From Chryseobacterium bernardetii (GTDB taxonomy: Bacteria > Bacteroidota > Bacteroidia > Flavobacteriales > Weeksellaceae): a stretch of 64,000 nt of DNA. Position 1 is the first letter of the stretch, and each line of letters begins with the position of its first letter. The stretch covers positions 3,763,501-3,827,500 of the forward strand of contig NZ_CP033932.1 of NCBI RefSeq assembly GCF_003815975.1, written 5' to 3'. The notes under the pieces are model-generated. The model was given only the letters and a program-made list of their open reading frames with translations. It did not search any database and was not told the DNA's origin. A program made the position numbers and the translations under genes. Positions 52,243 to 61,736 of the stretch are shown here, piece by piece.

Positions 52243-54852
52243 TTAGAATCTGAAAGTAGCCGCCACAGACCACGTTCTTCCGAATCCTAGGAAACCAGTA
52301 TTGGCATCTGCAACACCCTGGTAAACTCTACCAGCTTCCTGGTATGTTTTTCCAGCATCCGGACCAGCACTAATCTTATCAGTAGCGTGAATATTAGAAC
52401 TTAATTCAGAAATATAATATTTGTTGAATAAGTTGTAAACATTCGCTCTTAATGTTAAAGATTTTTTCTGGCCTATTTCAAATTTGTAACTAGCTCCTAC
52501 GTCAAATAAATTATAGCTTGGTAATTTTACAATTCCTCTTTCTCTGTCAGCTTCTGTAAGGAAGTTAATAGGGTTGAACTGTGCATATAATTTGTCATAA
52601 TATTCCCAGTTAGCATCAATACTGAAAGCTTTGGTAATGTTATAGTCAACTCCTAAGCTTGCTGTTGTTTGTGCAGCATCACCAACTTTCAGATCCTTAA
52701 TATTGATTGTTCCAGTTGCTCCGGTAACTTCCTGGTTGCTTTGAACATCAAGAATATTAAAGTTTGCATTTCCTTTGTATTTCCAGTTTCCAAATGAAAC
52801 CATTCCTCTTAATCTAAGGTTAGCAAAAGGTCTTGCTTTCGCTTCCAATTCCACACCCTGGTGAAGCTGTCCAACATTCAGGGCATTGTAGAAATAAGCA
52901 TTTCCAAGCTTTAGCTGAGAGAATTTAGCAACATCTGCTGCGCCTGCATTGAATGTTCTGGAAATGAACCTGTCATCCCACTGTGTTCTGTACGCATTGA
53001 TATTAACATCTATATAACGGAATTTGAAACCATATCCCAGTTCTAAAGAGAAAATTCTTTCATTCTTCGCATCATTGTAAATATTCTGGTTGGAAGGGAA
53101 TAAGGCATTAAATAATGGCTGCCTTGAAATAACTCCTGCATTGAAAAATACATTATGATGATCATCAATATTGTAGTTAGCTCCTCCTTTTACGATGTAA
53201 CCTGTTTTATGGTACCATTTGGTGTCCTGGTTTCCAGGAGTGTACAGCATATAATCTCTTCTCTTGTAATACTGCTCAGAAACTGATCCCTGAACAGATG
53301 CACTCAGTTTTTCAGAGCTGTATTCAACCATTCCGTATACACCGGCCCACTTTACAAGACCTTCGTTGTGAATAGATATCTTTTGAGTATTTCCTGTCTT
53401 TGTTAATGGTTCAGGCTTTACTGTACGGTCAATATAATAACCGTTTGGATTATTTACTGAGCTTTTAACAAATAAAGCATCAGATCCTAATAGATCAGTA
53501 GTAATATCGTAAAGAGCTCCTTTGTAAGTCTTAAGGTCAATTCCTCCGTTAAAAGTCCAGTTATTTTTTTTGTAATTAAGGTCAGCAATTACTCCGTACC
53601 AGTCATGAGCATTAATACTTTGCTTTCTGATAATACCACTGGTTCCATTTAAAGTAGCTACATTTTGTCCATTATAATCGGTAGGAGAACCTGCAGGGGC
53701 AACAAAACCTGATTTCTGAAAAATATTTCCGTTATAATCGGTTACTGCACCTCCTCTGTTATAGCGGTATATCATATCCCAGTTAATAGTACCATCTCCT
53801 CCAGGACCAGAATTTGTGAAGTTCATGATGTCTCCTTTGGCATTTTTAATAGAACCGTTAAGTCCGGTACCACCACCGCCACGTCCCCAGGATCCGTAAA
53901 CCACGGTAGATAATTTCAGGTTGTCATTAATATTCCAGTCCCAGTTTAATGAAGCAATTGGTTTGTGATAGAAGTTAGGGGCTAAATTGAATTGAGAACC
54001 ATTCAGCATTCCTGTTTGTGGATTGTATCTTCTTCCATACGTTTCAAACTGTTGCAAAGTCGCTACATTAGCACCGGTTGCCGAAGATCTTCTGGTGTCA
54101 TGTACCTGTGGTGCTCCCGTTGCAATGAAGTTGAATGCGTGCTTTTCATTCGGTTTAAATCCTGTTGAGAAAAACCAGGAATATCCTTCACCTTTAGTTC
54201 CATTGATATAACCATCACCTTGCCAACGGGAAAGCAATACAGTAGTTCCCCATTTATTTTTCAGCCCGGAAGAGTACATTGCTGAAAGTCTTGAGTAGTT
54301 ATCGTTACCAGCTTCAGCCTTAATCATTGCTTTTTGCTCAGAGTCGGTAGCTTTTGTAACAATATTGATGGTTCCCCCCACAGAAGGAACTACAAATTTA
54401 GAAGCTCCTAAACCTCTCTGGATCTGGATAGAGCTGGCAATATCTGCTAATCCGGTCCAGTTAGACCAGTATACGGTACCTCCCTGCATATCATTAACAG
54501 GCTGTCCGTTGATGATCACCGCAATATTGGCACCATCAAAACCTCTCATGTTAATTCTGCTATCTCCAAATCCGCCACCTACTTTGGTAACGTAAACGGA
54601 TGGAGTAGACTTCATAATTTCAGGGAATTCTCTGTTTCCCAGTTTCTCCTGAATTTCAGCTGCCTTAATATTGGAAACTGCAACAGGTGTTTTTCTCTCT
54701 TTGGCTGTTTGGGAAAGGTTTCTACCTACCAACATCACCTCATCAATAGATTTAGATTTTTCTAAAGAATCCTTCGTACTCTGCCCATAATATAAGGCGG
54801 CCGTTGGCAATACAAGCGCAATAAGAAGTCGCTTTTTTAAAATAATGCTCAT
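52243..54852 (-). CDS. TonB-dependent outer-membrane receptor
   Basis: 869 residues. After the signal peptide (about 1-23, to YYGQS) there is the plug domain (about 50-165: VSNIKAAEIQEKLGNREFPE and RINMRGFDGANIAVIINGQP) and a large beta barrel ending in ATFRF, with the final aromatic residue that outer-membrane proteins need. No N-terminal carboxypeptidase-like domain and no partner SusD gene, so a siderophore, vitamin or metal complex is a likelier substrate than a glycan. The gene stands alone. A CATCTTTG sequence just upstream is one base off a promoter box. Confidence 0.93.
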   Translation of the reverse strand: MSIILKKRLLIALVLPTAALYYGQSTKDSLEKSKSIDEVMLVGRNLSQTAKERKTPVAVSNIKAAEIQEKLGNREFPEIMKSTPSVYVTKVGGGFGDSRINMRGFDGANIAVIINGQPVNDMQGGTVYWSNWTGLADIASSIQIQRGLGASKFVVPSVGGTINIVTKATDSEQKAMIKAEAGNDNYSRLSAMYSSGLKNKWGTTVLLSRWQGDGYINGTKGEGYSWFFSTGFKPNEKHAFNFIATGAPQVHDTRRSSATGANVATLQQFETYGRRYNPQTGMLNGSQFNLAPNFYHKPIASLNWDWNINDNLKLSTVVYGSWGRGGGGTGLNGSIKNAKGDIMNFTNSGPGGDGTINWDMIYRYNRGGAVTDYNGNIFQKSGFVAPAGSPTDYNGQNVATLNGTSGIIRKQSINAHDWYGVIADLNYKKNNWTFNGGIDLKTYKGALYDITTDLLGSDALFVKSSVNNPNGYYIDRTVKPEPLTKTGNTQKISIHNEGLVKWAGVYGMVEYSSEKLSASVQGSVSEQYYKRRDYMLYTPGNQDTKWYHKTGYIVKGGANYNIDDHHNVFFNAGVISRQPLFNALFPSNQNIYNDAKNERIFSLELGYGFKFRYIDVNINAYRTQWDDRFISRTFNAGAADVAKFSQLKLGNAYFYNALNVGQLHQGVELEAKARPFANLRLRGMVSFGNWKYKGNANFNILDVQSNQEVTGATGTINIKDLKVGDAAQTTASLGVDYNITKAFSIDANWEYYDKLYAQFNPINFLTEADRERGIVKLPSYNLFDVGASYKFEIGQKKSLTLRANVYNLFNKYYISELSSNIHATDKISAGPDAGKTYQEAGRVYQGVADANTGFLGFGRTWSVAATFRF

Positions 54853-55346
54853 GAAATAAACTAGCGTGTTTGATTTTAAGGCTGCAAAGATGAAAATTTA
54901 TTTTTTAATTAAGTATTAAATCTTTTTTACGGGATTTTGTAACCGTCGAATAGTGAGCATGATTGCTGGCTATTTTATGATATGTTAACTTTATTTAACA
55001 GATTAATTTGTAGATTGTTAGATCAATAATTCCAGCCGAAAAGAGTTTGTTTTGATGATAATGTAAGCATTTATTTTGTAAAAAATATTGAGAAATATCA
55101 GTGTTTTTATATAAAATTGAGATATTTTTAATATTAAATCTATATTTTAGGAATTATTATTGTTTTCAGCATCGAGTTACATACAAAAGATACGAAAAAT
55201 TGTAAGAGAAGAATTAGAAAATGAAAAAAGCTAGACAGATGGAAAAGTAGCTGTATCATCACACAAATGACCATCAAGAATATTTATGAATAGCTTCCTA
55301 AAGAAATTTTAATAGAGAGCAATCGACAACAGTTAATGAGTATAAT
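54853..55346. other. AT-rich intergenic region
   Basis: About 490 bp with no gene. A 28-codon frame (55267-55350) begins MTIKNIYE, has TAG at codon 9, and continues LPKEILIESNRQQLM; it may be a relic but is too short to identify. Confidence 0.4.
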
Positions 55347-55367
55347 ATGATAAGTAACAGATTAAAG

Positions 55368-56528
55368 ATGAGAATAAAAATTTTATTGATTTTTTGCTTT
55401 TTTATAGCAGTTCAATCTTCATACGCACAAAAAGCAAAAGTGATAATACTTGGTGTCGGTCATTCTACACAGCTGATTAATTATAATCAGCAACCAGCAG
55501 CAATAAGGGCCTTTATAGATAAGGTAAAACCTTCGGCTATTTGCATTGAAAGATCTCCTGAAGAGTTTTCCAGGAATGATTTTTATGAATTCACCTATGA
55601 ACAACAATATACAATAATTCCATACGCCAGAAAAAATAAAATTCCTTTACATCCGATTGATTGGCTGCCCTCCGATCAAGATTTAGACCTTGCTTTCGGA
55701 ATTAAGGACTTGGAAATTCCAAAATTTACAAGACAAAAAAACGGCTTTCTTGGCTTTACCACATTTACAGAAAAAAATGCTTTTGAAGATGGATTTTACT
55801 TTGCAGATCACAAAAAACATATAGACAGTATCGCCTCATGGTACACAAGTCACCCTGAAAAAAATGCATTTGATTTCCCGCGTCGATTATTTTTATATAG
55901 AACTTTTCTTCAATCAAAGAGAATACAAAAAGTATTGGAAAATTATTCTAAGTCAGACACAATATTGGTTGTAATTGGAGCTTTTCATAAAAATGATATT
56001 GAAAAAAATCTTGGACAGAACGGTTACGAAATCATCCAGCCAAATACTTTTGGAACAATAACTGATGAAGAAATCAGAAACCACTTTATACAGGAAGATG
56101 CTTATGCTATTTTATCTTTTAATTTATTGGGAATGCAGCATCAACTCAATAAAGTAAACAGGAAGTTAATTGATTTCGCATTTGGGCATTTGAAAGAAAC
56201 AAATACAGTTGAAAAACAGTTTTTTATGGTTAAAAATGCTTCTTTTACAAAAGCGATCTCATCCAAACAATGTATTTCTGAGTACCTATCGCTTTTGGAT
56301 AAAGTAAATGATGAAAAATTTACATGGACAGGTGTAAAGGATTTTTCCCGAGTAGATTCTTACTTTGACCCTTTTGGAAATTTATCTTTGGCAAAAAGAA
56401 TCAGACTTGAATTAGCAAGAGAATATAGAAAATCATCTAAAGAAAAAGAATTTACTAGAGAAATAGCGATGGTTTTGGACGGTCTGAATGACTATAAAAG
56501 CCTATATATTGAGAAATATTTGTTTTAA
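55368..56528 (+). CDS. DUF5694-like secreted protein (TraB/GumN-like)
   Basis: 386 residues from ATG 55368; the in-frame ATG at 55347 would add seven residues before the signal peptide, which looks less natural. The signal ends at SYAQ. The mature part begins KAKVIILGVGHSTQL (about 20-34), with IERSPEEF (about 62-69) and a GAFHKNDIEKNL stretch (about 208-219), which recall the GxH and E motifs of TraB/GumN/DUF5694 proteins, thought to be metal-dependent peptidases. No neighbours in operon. Function and substrate unproven. Confidence 0.75.
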   Translation: MRIKILLIFCFFIAVQSSYAQKAKVIILGVGHSTQLINYNQQPAAIRAFIDKVKPSAICIERSPEEFSRNDFYEFTYEQQYTIIPYARKNKIPLHPIDWLPSDQDLDLAFGIKDLEIPKFTRQKNGFLGFTTFTEKNAFEDGFYFADHKKHIDSIASWYTSHPEKNAFDFPRRLFLYRTFLQSKRIQKVLENYSKSDTILVVIGAFHKNDIEKNLGQNGYEIIQPNTFGTITDEEIRNHFIQEDAYAILSFNLLGMQHQLNKVNRKLIDFAFGHLKETNTVEKQFFMVKNASFTKAISSKQCISEYLSLLDKVNDEKFTWTGVKDFSRVDSYFDPFGNLSLAKRIRLELAREYRKSSKEKEFTREIAMVLDGLNDYKSLYIEKYLF

Positions 56529-56764
56529 AAAACGAGTATATTCAATTGTTGAAAGGTAATTTTAAATACCGGATAAATAGATGGTATTCAAAAATTGATA
56601 AATGAAATAAGCTTGGTTCTTTGAAAATTTAAATGCTGATTAAGAGCTTGCAAACAATATATGGAGAGCAATTTCTCTATGATATCGTTTATAAACTTTT
56701 AATCCTTGCGGTTTTCCGTAGAACTAAATTTTCTAACATTAAAACATTTTTCTGTATTTATAAA

Positions 56765-57145
56765 TTAATGGCCAAATCCAAAATAAACGCTTGAGCATAT
56801 GATAATAACTACCAGAATGGTAATAAAAGTATATAGTTTATCTTTTTCAAGAATAAAGCTGATTAAAGAAAGTAATAACCTGAGAAGTGGCGTAGCAAAT
56901 AAAATAAGTATTCCAATATATACAATGCTGCTTCCATTAAATTCTACCGCTCCTTGAAAAATCTGATTTATAACCGTGAAGATACTTTCATCTTTTTCTT
57001 TAAATTGGGAATAATCAACAATTTCTGTAGAATGCTTGGAGAGCAAAATGGTACCTCCAACAATGCCTGTTATCAGCACCGTTCTGACCCCGTATTTTAA
57101 TACATTACTTACAATTTTTTGTATGGTTTCATCTGTCACTTTCAT
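56765..57145 (-). CDS. DUF1634 membrane protein
   Basis: 126 residues with three hydrophobic segments (about 16-34, 62-82 and 95-120), the DUF1634 pattern. It follows the TauE/SafE-like gene by 3 bp on the same strand. The combination is frequent and suggests that DUF1634 helps the exporter, though how is unknown. Confidence 0.85.
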   Translation of the reverse strand: MKVTDETIQKIVSNVLKYGVRTVLITGIVGGTILLSKHSTEIVDYSQFKEKDESIFTVINQIFQGAVEFNGSSIVYIGILILFATPLLRLLLSLISFILEKDKLYTFITILVVIIICSSVYFGFGH

Positions 57146-57148
57146 TCT

Positions 57149-57985
57149 TTAAAATTTGCCTTTAATTCCGTTATAAATCATATTGAATGCTAAGAAGAAT
57201 ATTATAAAGGCAAAGACCTTACGCAGTTTTTTTGTATCTGTTGACATTAATATCTTTGATCCAATAATAGCTCCCAATAATACCCCTATCATAACTGGTA
57301 AACATATATCAGGGATAATGTATCCTTTTTGGATATAAATAACACAACTGGCTAAAGCAGTTACTCCCATCATAAAATTACTCGTTGTAGTTGAAACTTT
57401 GAATGGGATCTTCATGATTGTATCCATGGCAATAACTTTAAACGCTCCTGAGCCAATCCCTAACATTCCTGATAGCATCCCCGCAAGCCCCATCATTCCA
57501 AATCCTCCTATAACATTTTTTGTACCGTAGTTTACTTTTTCATTCTTTTTAATAGGGTAGTCTGAAGGTAGTTTAAGGGCAATGGCAATTTTGCTGGATT
57601 CCCTGACAACAGATTCTTCTTTTTTTCTTAAGGAATTTCCTGCAGAAAAAATCAGAGCCATTCCAAAAAGGATGGCTATATAAGAGCTTGGGGCAGCACT
57701 GGAAATTAATGCACCTATAACTGCCCCTGATGTGGTGGCAACTTCAAGGAACATTCCCAGCCTCATATTAACAATACCTTCTTTAACGTATGCTGCTGCT
57801 GAACCTGAAGATGTTGCAATTACGGACACTAAAGCTGCGCCAATTGCATAGTGAATATCTACACCTAAAAGAATGGTCAGCATAGGAATTACAACAATGC
57901 CTCCGCCTAGACCAGATAAAGAACCGATTATTCCCGCACAAATAGATCCTAGCAAGACTAAAACAGTAAATAATAAAACTGTCAT
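57149..57985 (-). CDS. TauE/SafE-family sulfite/anion exporter
   Basis: 278 residues from ATG 57985. An upstream in-frame ATG (58138) would add 51 residues, but the promoter box at 58033-58040 lies downstream of it, and MTVLLFTVLVLLGSICAGIIG is the natural first helix. The family repeats are GIIGSLSGLGGGIVVIPML (about 18-36) and GMLSGMLGIGSGAFKVIAM (about 168-186), which are the two half-motifs of TauE. Seven to eight helices in all. It exports sulfite or organosulfonates, or moves other small anions. It is the first gene of a two-gene operon with DUF1634. Confidence 0.9.
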   Translation of the reverse strand: MTVLLFTVLVLLGSICAGIIGSLSGLGGGIVVIPMLTILLGVDIHYAIGAALVSVIATSSGSAAAYVKEGIVNMRLGMFLEVATTSGAVIGALISSAAPSSYIAILFGMALIFSAGNSLRKKEESVVRESSKIAIALKLPSDYPIKKNEKVNYGTKNVIGGFGMMGLAGMLSGMLGIGSGAFKVIAMDTIMKIPFKVSTTTSNFMMGVTALASCVIYIQKGYIIPDICLPVMIGVLLGAIIGSKILMSTDTKKLRKVFAFIIFFLAFNMIYNGIKGKF

Positions 57986-58032
57986 AATAAAATATGAATT
58001 AAGATAGTGGAATACTTCCGTTTTTTGAACTG

Positions 58033-58040
58033 CAAATTTA
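58033..58040 (-). promoter_or_regulatory. Promoter -7 box for the TauE operon (TAAATTTG on minus)
   Basis: The minus strand reads TAAATTTG, fitting TAnnTTTG, 48 bp before the ATG at 57985. It decides against the longer start. Confidence 0.6.
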
Positions 58041-58304
58041 AATAATATTAACGGTAGAAAATATTTATATAAATATTTTAAGTTGATTTTAAACAATGTT
58101 AAAGGCTTAATACTTATACAGTCATGATTAAATTTCAATCAATGTAAAGATAGAATTTCTCCTGTACTTCTTTAAGGCAAAAATGATTTTTAGTGGCAAA
58201 AGTTCTGCGAATGTGTGCGTTATTTCTGATTTTTTTTAAAAAACACCTAAATGAATATTGTTGCTCAGTGTTTCTGTCAGCATAACTAACAATGTATTAG
58301 AAAC

Positions 58305-58351
58305 TAAAAAAACCGACATTGGAAGAGTAAAATCTTCAAGTGTCGGTTTTT
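58305..58351 (-). terminator. Hairpin after tRNA-Ala
   Basis: AAAACCGACATTGGAAG pairs with CTTCAAGTGTCGGTTTT (two mismatches), with T-rich ends. It lies directly 3' of the tRNA on the minus strand. Confidence 0.75.
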
Positions 58352-58352
58352 G

Positions 58353-58426
58353 TGGAGAATACGGGATTCGAACCCGTGGCCTTTTGACTGCCAGTCAAAC
58401 GCGCTAGCCAACTGCGCCAATCCCCC
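58353..58426 (-). tRNA. tRNA-Ala (anticodon GGC)
   Basis: A 74-nt cloverleaf on the minus strand. Acceptor stem GGGGGAT with ATTCTCC, including the G3-U70 pair that marks alanine tRNAs; D arm GCGC-loop-GCGC; anticodon stem TTTGA/TCAAA with loop CTGGCAG, so anticodon GGC reads GCC (and GCU); T arm ACGGG-TTCGAAT-CCCGT. The discriminator is A; CCA is not encoded. Confidence 0.95.
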
Positions 58427-58509
58427 ATTTTTAAAGTGGTACAAAAGTAAGTATTTAAATGATATGCACAAATATTTGTGTGAATATTTTTACAATTTTG
58501 TTACAATAT

Positions 58510-58728
58510 TTAAGTTGTAACTTTATTCACTATCGCAATAAAGCTGTTTTTCAACAGTTCTGAGGGGTAAATGAACTGTTCTCCATTATCATTTCTAACA
58601 ACAATAGCAGCCTGCTCATTGTTTAAACATCTGTCAATCTGTTCCTGCATTTCATTAAGTCTGCCTGGAACTATATCTAAAGTATACTTTCCTGTAGAAT
58701 GGGTAATTTGAACTATTTTTTCTTTCAT
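58510..58728 (-). CDS. Hypothetical small protein
   Basis: 72 residues, soluble, with a strand-helix-strand pattern (KIVQITHSTGKYTLDIVPG, then the helix RLNEMQEQIDRCLNNEQ, then AAIVVRNDNGEQFIYP). No known family recognised. It has a promoter box on the minus strand (58749-58756) 21 bp upstream and stands alone between tRNA-Ala and a secreted protein gene. Confidence 0.75.
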   Translation of the reverse strand: MKEKIVQITHSTGKYTLDIVPGRLNEMQEQIDRCLNNEQAAIVVRNDNGEQFIYPSELLKNSFIAIVNKVTT

Positions 58729-58748
58729 TGTTAAAAGTTTAATTCCTC

Positions 58749-58756
58749 CAAAGATA
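58749..58756 (-). promoter_or_regulatory. Promoter -7 box (TATCTTTG on minus)
   Basis: The minus strand reads TATCTTTG just upstream of the 72-residue protein gene. Confidence 0.6.
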
Positions 58757-58837
58757 ATTTTTTTCTTTTAATTGGGAAGAAATAAGGATTTATCTGTTTT
58801 AATGTATTCTCAAAGTATTGCCTAACTCAAAATAAAG

Positions 58838-58859
58838 AATCCCTCGATTTTGAGGGATT
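58838..58859 (-). terminator. Hairpin after the secreted protein gene
   Basis: AATCCCTC pairs with GAGGGATT around a 6-nt loop, with AT-rich flanks. It follows the stop at 58897 on the minus strand. Confidence 0.7.
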
Positions 58860-58896
58860 GTATTTTAGACACTTTTATTGCACTTAGAATCTTTTA

Positions 58897-59580
58897 TCAT
58901 AAACTTCTTGAACGTGCTACTGAAAGAAGATATATCAGATGGGCAAACATGTTTCTCTTTACAGATTCTATTTTTATATCTCCAGTGGTCTGATTAATAG
59001 TGGTTACAAGATCTGTATTGCATTGACCATTAAAATTTCCACTTCCTAAATAATTTGCAGAATTAGCAACGGGATAGGAAATTCTGGGATAATCCGGTGC
59101 CGTTTGGTTAGCAACAGCGGAAGTGTTTGAAAACCCTTTATTATCAATATATCGGGCGGTCCATGAGCCTAAAAATTGTCCGTTGCTTGTGTTAATACCT
59201 TGTCCCACAACTACTTCTGTTGCTACAGGATTACTAAACCCGGCACAGGAAGTATAATGGTTTAAAGAAACAGTGCAGGAAGAAGCATTGTCCCCGGGTT
59301 GAAAGCATTTTCCTTCATATACGGTGAATCTTTGTTCAGTGGAAGACATAGAAGTATTTAATAAAGCTTTTGGAGCAAAAATTTCTTCAGGAGAGATTAG
59401 TGTTAAAACTCCCTGGGAATCAGCAGCAACAATTTTATTATCAGGATTTGAAAGTCCTCTTACCCTTACCAATCCGTTAACGTCCAGCGTATTTGTAGGT
59501 GTTGTTGTGTTGATCCCAATTTGAGCATTTGCCAAACTACACAAAGCAAGTGCTGCCAAAAAAAAAGTCTTTCTTTTCAT
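58897..59580 (-). CDS. Secreted protein with fibre/adhesin-like N-terminus
   Basis: 227 residues. Signal peptide to ANAQ (about 20), then IGINTTTPTNTLDVNGLVRVRGL (about 21-43), the repeated opening of many flavobacterial surface proteins that resembles phage tail-fibre stems. The central part holds four cysteines (about 92-112 and 185). No T9SS sorting domain is seen at the C-terminus, which ends SVARSRSL. It is probably exported but how it is anchored is unclear. The stretch 59581-59852 upstream of it is AT-rich and holds nothing I could support. Confidence 0.75.
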   Translation of the reverse strand: MKRKTFFLAALALCSLANAQIGINTTTPTNTLDVNGLVRVRGLSNPDNKIVAADSQGVLTLISPEEIFAPKALLNTSMSSTEQRFTVYEGKCFQPGDNASSCTVSLNHYTSCAGFSNPVATEVVVGQGINTSNGQFLGSWTARYIDNKGFSNTSAVANQTAPDYPRISYPVANSANYLGSGNFNGQCNTDLVTTINQTTGDIKIESVKRNMFAHLIYLLSVARSRSL

Positions 59581-59852
59581 GGTATTTTAAGATACGGTTA
59601 AATTTTTCACTAATATAGGAAATATGCATTGATGAAGAGTAAAAAACTAATTAAAAATATGTTACATCTAAATTCACATTACAAAATAATAGTACTGATG
59701 AAAGTTTTTAAAATAAGTCTTTACAAATTAACTCTAAATTTAAGGTTGTTGAATTTGTTTGAAAAATATTTGTATTTTAGCCGGAATATATTGGTTTTTA
59801 ATAAACATATTGTCCACTAATTAAAATTCAGATAATTTGAATAAAAAATTAG

Positions 59853-59860
59853 TAGATTTG
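59853..59860 (+). promoter_or_regulatory. Promoter -7 box (TAGATTTG)
   Basis: TAGATTTG fits TAnnTTTG, about 108 bp before the ATG at 59969, giving a leader of about 100 nt. Confidence 0.5.
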
Positions 59861-59968
59861 CACGAAATAAAAAATAATAAATATTAAGCTCATTTTCTAT
59901 AACAGGATATTCATTGATAGAATGTAATAGAGAGTACAGGATTTTAGGTTATAAAACTACTAGAAACT

Positions 59969-60337
59969 ATGAAGAAACTTTTTTTACTTTTACTAACGGC
60001 ATTTTTATTTATCGGCTGCAGTTCTGATGATGATACAATTTATGATTATGTAGGAACATGGTCTGGAACATATGAAGGGGGAGATAAAGGAGTGTGGAAT
60101 TTTGTGGTTGATAAGACAGGGAAAGTGTCAGGAACCATGCATTCCGATGTTAGCAGTGAGAATTATAATATTTCCGGTAATTTGAGTAGTAGCGGAGATC
60201 TGGTAGGAACAGTAGGCCTTCCGTCAAAAGGAGAATTTAAAGGAAAACTTAATCCGGATAAAAAAGGAAACGGAAGCTGGTCTAATACACTTCCAACACC
60301 AGCACAATACGGAACATGGAAAGGAGATAAGCAATAA
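59969..60337 (+). CDS. Small lipoprotein of unknown function
   Basis: 122 residues. The lipobox FIGCSS gives lipid cysteine C17, followed by SDDD, typical of Bacteroidota surface lipoproteins. The mature part is beta-rich, glycine-rich and Trp-rich (VGTWSGTYEGGDKGVWNF, about 28-45, and NGSWSNTLPT near 100), resembling small lipocalin-like barrels. A terminator follows at once. Confidence 0.8.
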   Translation: MKKLFLLLLTAFLFIGCSSDDDTIYDYVGTWSGTYEGGDKGVWNFVVDKTGKVSGTMHSDVSSENYNISGNLSSSGDLVGTVGLPSKGEFKGKLNPDKKGNGSWSNTLPTPAQYGTWKGDKQ

Positions 60338-60340
60338 AAC

Positions 60341-60369
60341 AAAAACCTGCAGATGTGCAGGTTTTTTAT
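60341..60369. terminator. Terminator between convergent genes
   Basis: AAACCTGCA (60343-60351) pairs with TGCAGGTTT (60356-60364), with A-run and T-run at the ends, so it can act on both strands. Confidence 0.85.
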
Positions 60370-61002
60370 TTATAGAAATCCCATATGGGAAATTTTATTA
60401 TTTTCATTCTTCAGGATCATAAAATAAAGAACAAAATCATTATCTGAAAACTGTTTCTTAAAAGATATATTATCCCGGTTCAAATATAAATCTTCCTCAG
60501 CTTTTTCAGCAGTATAAGTTTCAGAGTCCAGCTTTAACGTAATTATTACTGCCTTTTCCGCTTTTTCTCCTTTTATATAAAGAATGCGACCCTGACGCTC
60601 AATTTCTGACAGTACATTTTTGATTTCACCAAACTGAAAGGCATTGAGAATTTTCCTTCCATTTTCAGTTTTCAGTCCGTTTTCAACAGTCCGTTTTCCT
60701 CTCTCGGAAACAATGTCCAAATCTTTTATTTCAGTCATCAGCTTAGCAAACTTCTGGTAGAGTAGGGCATCTCCTGTATCTTTTAGATAAGGATCCAGAC
60801 TTTTTCTGATGATCTTTCCTGTTTTTGAACAATGCCCGAATTCAGAGCTGTTCTGCCTTACTTTTTCATAAGACGGAGCCTTTTTAAAAGCCTTTTTATT
60901 GAACCCGCTTTTTTTCCGAACCACATTTTTGCCATTCAGAGTATAAAAAACAAGATCTCCCACAGAACCCTTTATTTTGATGAAACTTTCATAGGTTGCC
61001 AT
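60370..61002 (-). CDS. Conserved hypothetical protein
   Basis: 210 residues, basic N-terminal half. It starts ATYESFIKIKGSVGDLVFYTLNGKNVVRKKSGF (about 2-34 in pieces), a phrase I associate with conserved Bacteroidota proteins of unknown function that look like small phage or plasmid structural or DNA-binding proteins. The C-terminal half (about 115-210) is beta-rich. No signal peptide. A TATATTTG box lies 18 bp upstream. Confidence 0.75.
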   Translation of the reverse strand: MATYESFIKIKGSVGDLVFYTLNGKNVVRKKSGFNKKAFKKAPSYEKVRQNSSEFGHCSKTGKIIRKSLDPYLKDTGDALLYQKFAKLMTEIKDLDIVSERGKRTVENGLKTENGRKILNAFQFGEIKNVLSEIERQGRILYIKGEKAEKAVIITLKLDSETYTAEKAEEDLYLNRDNISFKKQFSDNDFVLYFMILKNENNKISHMGFL

Positions 61003-61019
61003 ATTGCCAGAATTGAATT

Positions 61020-61027
61020 CAAATATA
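61020..61027 (-). promoter_or_regulatory. Promoter -7 box (TATATTTG on minus)
   Basis: The minus strand reads TATATTTG just upstream of the 210-residue protein gene. Confidence 0.55.
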
Positions 61028-61111
61028 GTAATAAATAATGGAAATCAAATTTTTAACATATATTTATCATATAGTTGTAGTATAGTTATATCATAATTAA
61101 AATATAAAGTG

Positions 61112-61119
61112 TATATTTG
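61112..61119 (+). promoter_or_regulatory. Promoter -7 box (TATATTTG)
   Basis: TATATTTG, about 37 bp before the ATG of the NlpC/P60 gene. Confidence 0.6.
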
Positions 61120-61155
61120 TATATCAATCGTTAATCAAGTAAAAATCAGACGTAT

Positions 61156-61728
61156 ATGGGATCAGGGTTATTTGAAAAAAAATTGAGTATAAAGCAGCTT
61201 TCCTTATTATTGATTGCATCTGCTTTTGTAGTGTCCTGCGGGTCTTCAAAAAATGTTTCTTCCAATAAGAAATCAGGATCCAAAACAGTAGCCAAATCTG
61301 AAAACCTAAGAAAACTGGATTCTAAGTTTGATGGAAATGTATCAAGATCTATCAACGATATTTTAAAGGATGCAGAAAAATATCTGGGTACTCCTTACCG
61401 TTTTGGTGGAAATACCTCATCAGGTTTCGACTGTTCCGGATTTACTGTAAAGGTTTTTGAAGAAAATTCGTTTAATCTTCCAAGAAGATCTTCCGATCAG
61501 GCTGAAACAGGAAAGAATATTGATATCAGAGACGTGAAACCTGGTGACCTGTTATTTTTTGCCACAGCTGGAGGAAGCAGAGTTTCCCATGTCGGAATTG
61601 TTCATGATATTGGCCCGGATGGTGAAGTGAAATTTATCCATGCTTCTACTTCAAAAGGAGTGATTATTTCATCCCTGAACGAAAAATATTGGAACAAAGC
61701 TTATCTCCATGCCCAAAGGGTTTTATAA
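61156..61728 (+). CDS. NlpC/P60 (C40) peptidoglycan hydrolase, lipoprotein
   Basis: 190 residues. The lipobox SAFVVSC gives lipid cysteine C28; a Ser/Lys-rich linker (29-55) follows. The NlpC/P60 domain spans about 65-190: catalytic C93 in FDCSGF, H145 in SHVGIV, and H162 in FIHAS, matching the Cys-His-His triad. It cleaves peptide stems of peptidoglycan, in this family usually between D-Glu and the next residue. It likely sits at the outer-membrane inner face. Confidence 0.92.
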   Translation: MGSGLFEKKLSIKQLSLLLIASAFVVSCGSSKNVSSNKKSGSKTVAKSENLRKLDSKFDGNVSRSINDILKDAEKYLGTPYRFGGNTSSGFDCSGFTVKVFEENSFNLPRRSSDQAETGKNIDIRDVKPGDLLFFATAGGSRVSHVGIVHDIGPDGEVKFIHASTSKGVIISSLNEKYWNKAYLHAQRVL

Positions 61729-61736
61729 CAATTTGA

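Noticed and set aside
57986..58138. Longer N-terminus of the TauE-like protein
   Set aside because: A good promoter box (58033-58040) lies inside the extra part and the shorter form begins with the normal first helix.
58353..58426. tRNA-Gly reading of the tRNA
   Set aside because: GCC appears on the plus strand, but the gene is on the minus strand, where the anticodon is GGC; the G3-U70 pair also marks alanine.
59629..59820. 63-codon plus-strand frame
   Set aside because: Low complexity, AT-rich, no ribosome binding site; upstream of the real promoter at 59853.
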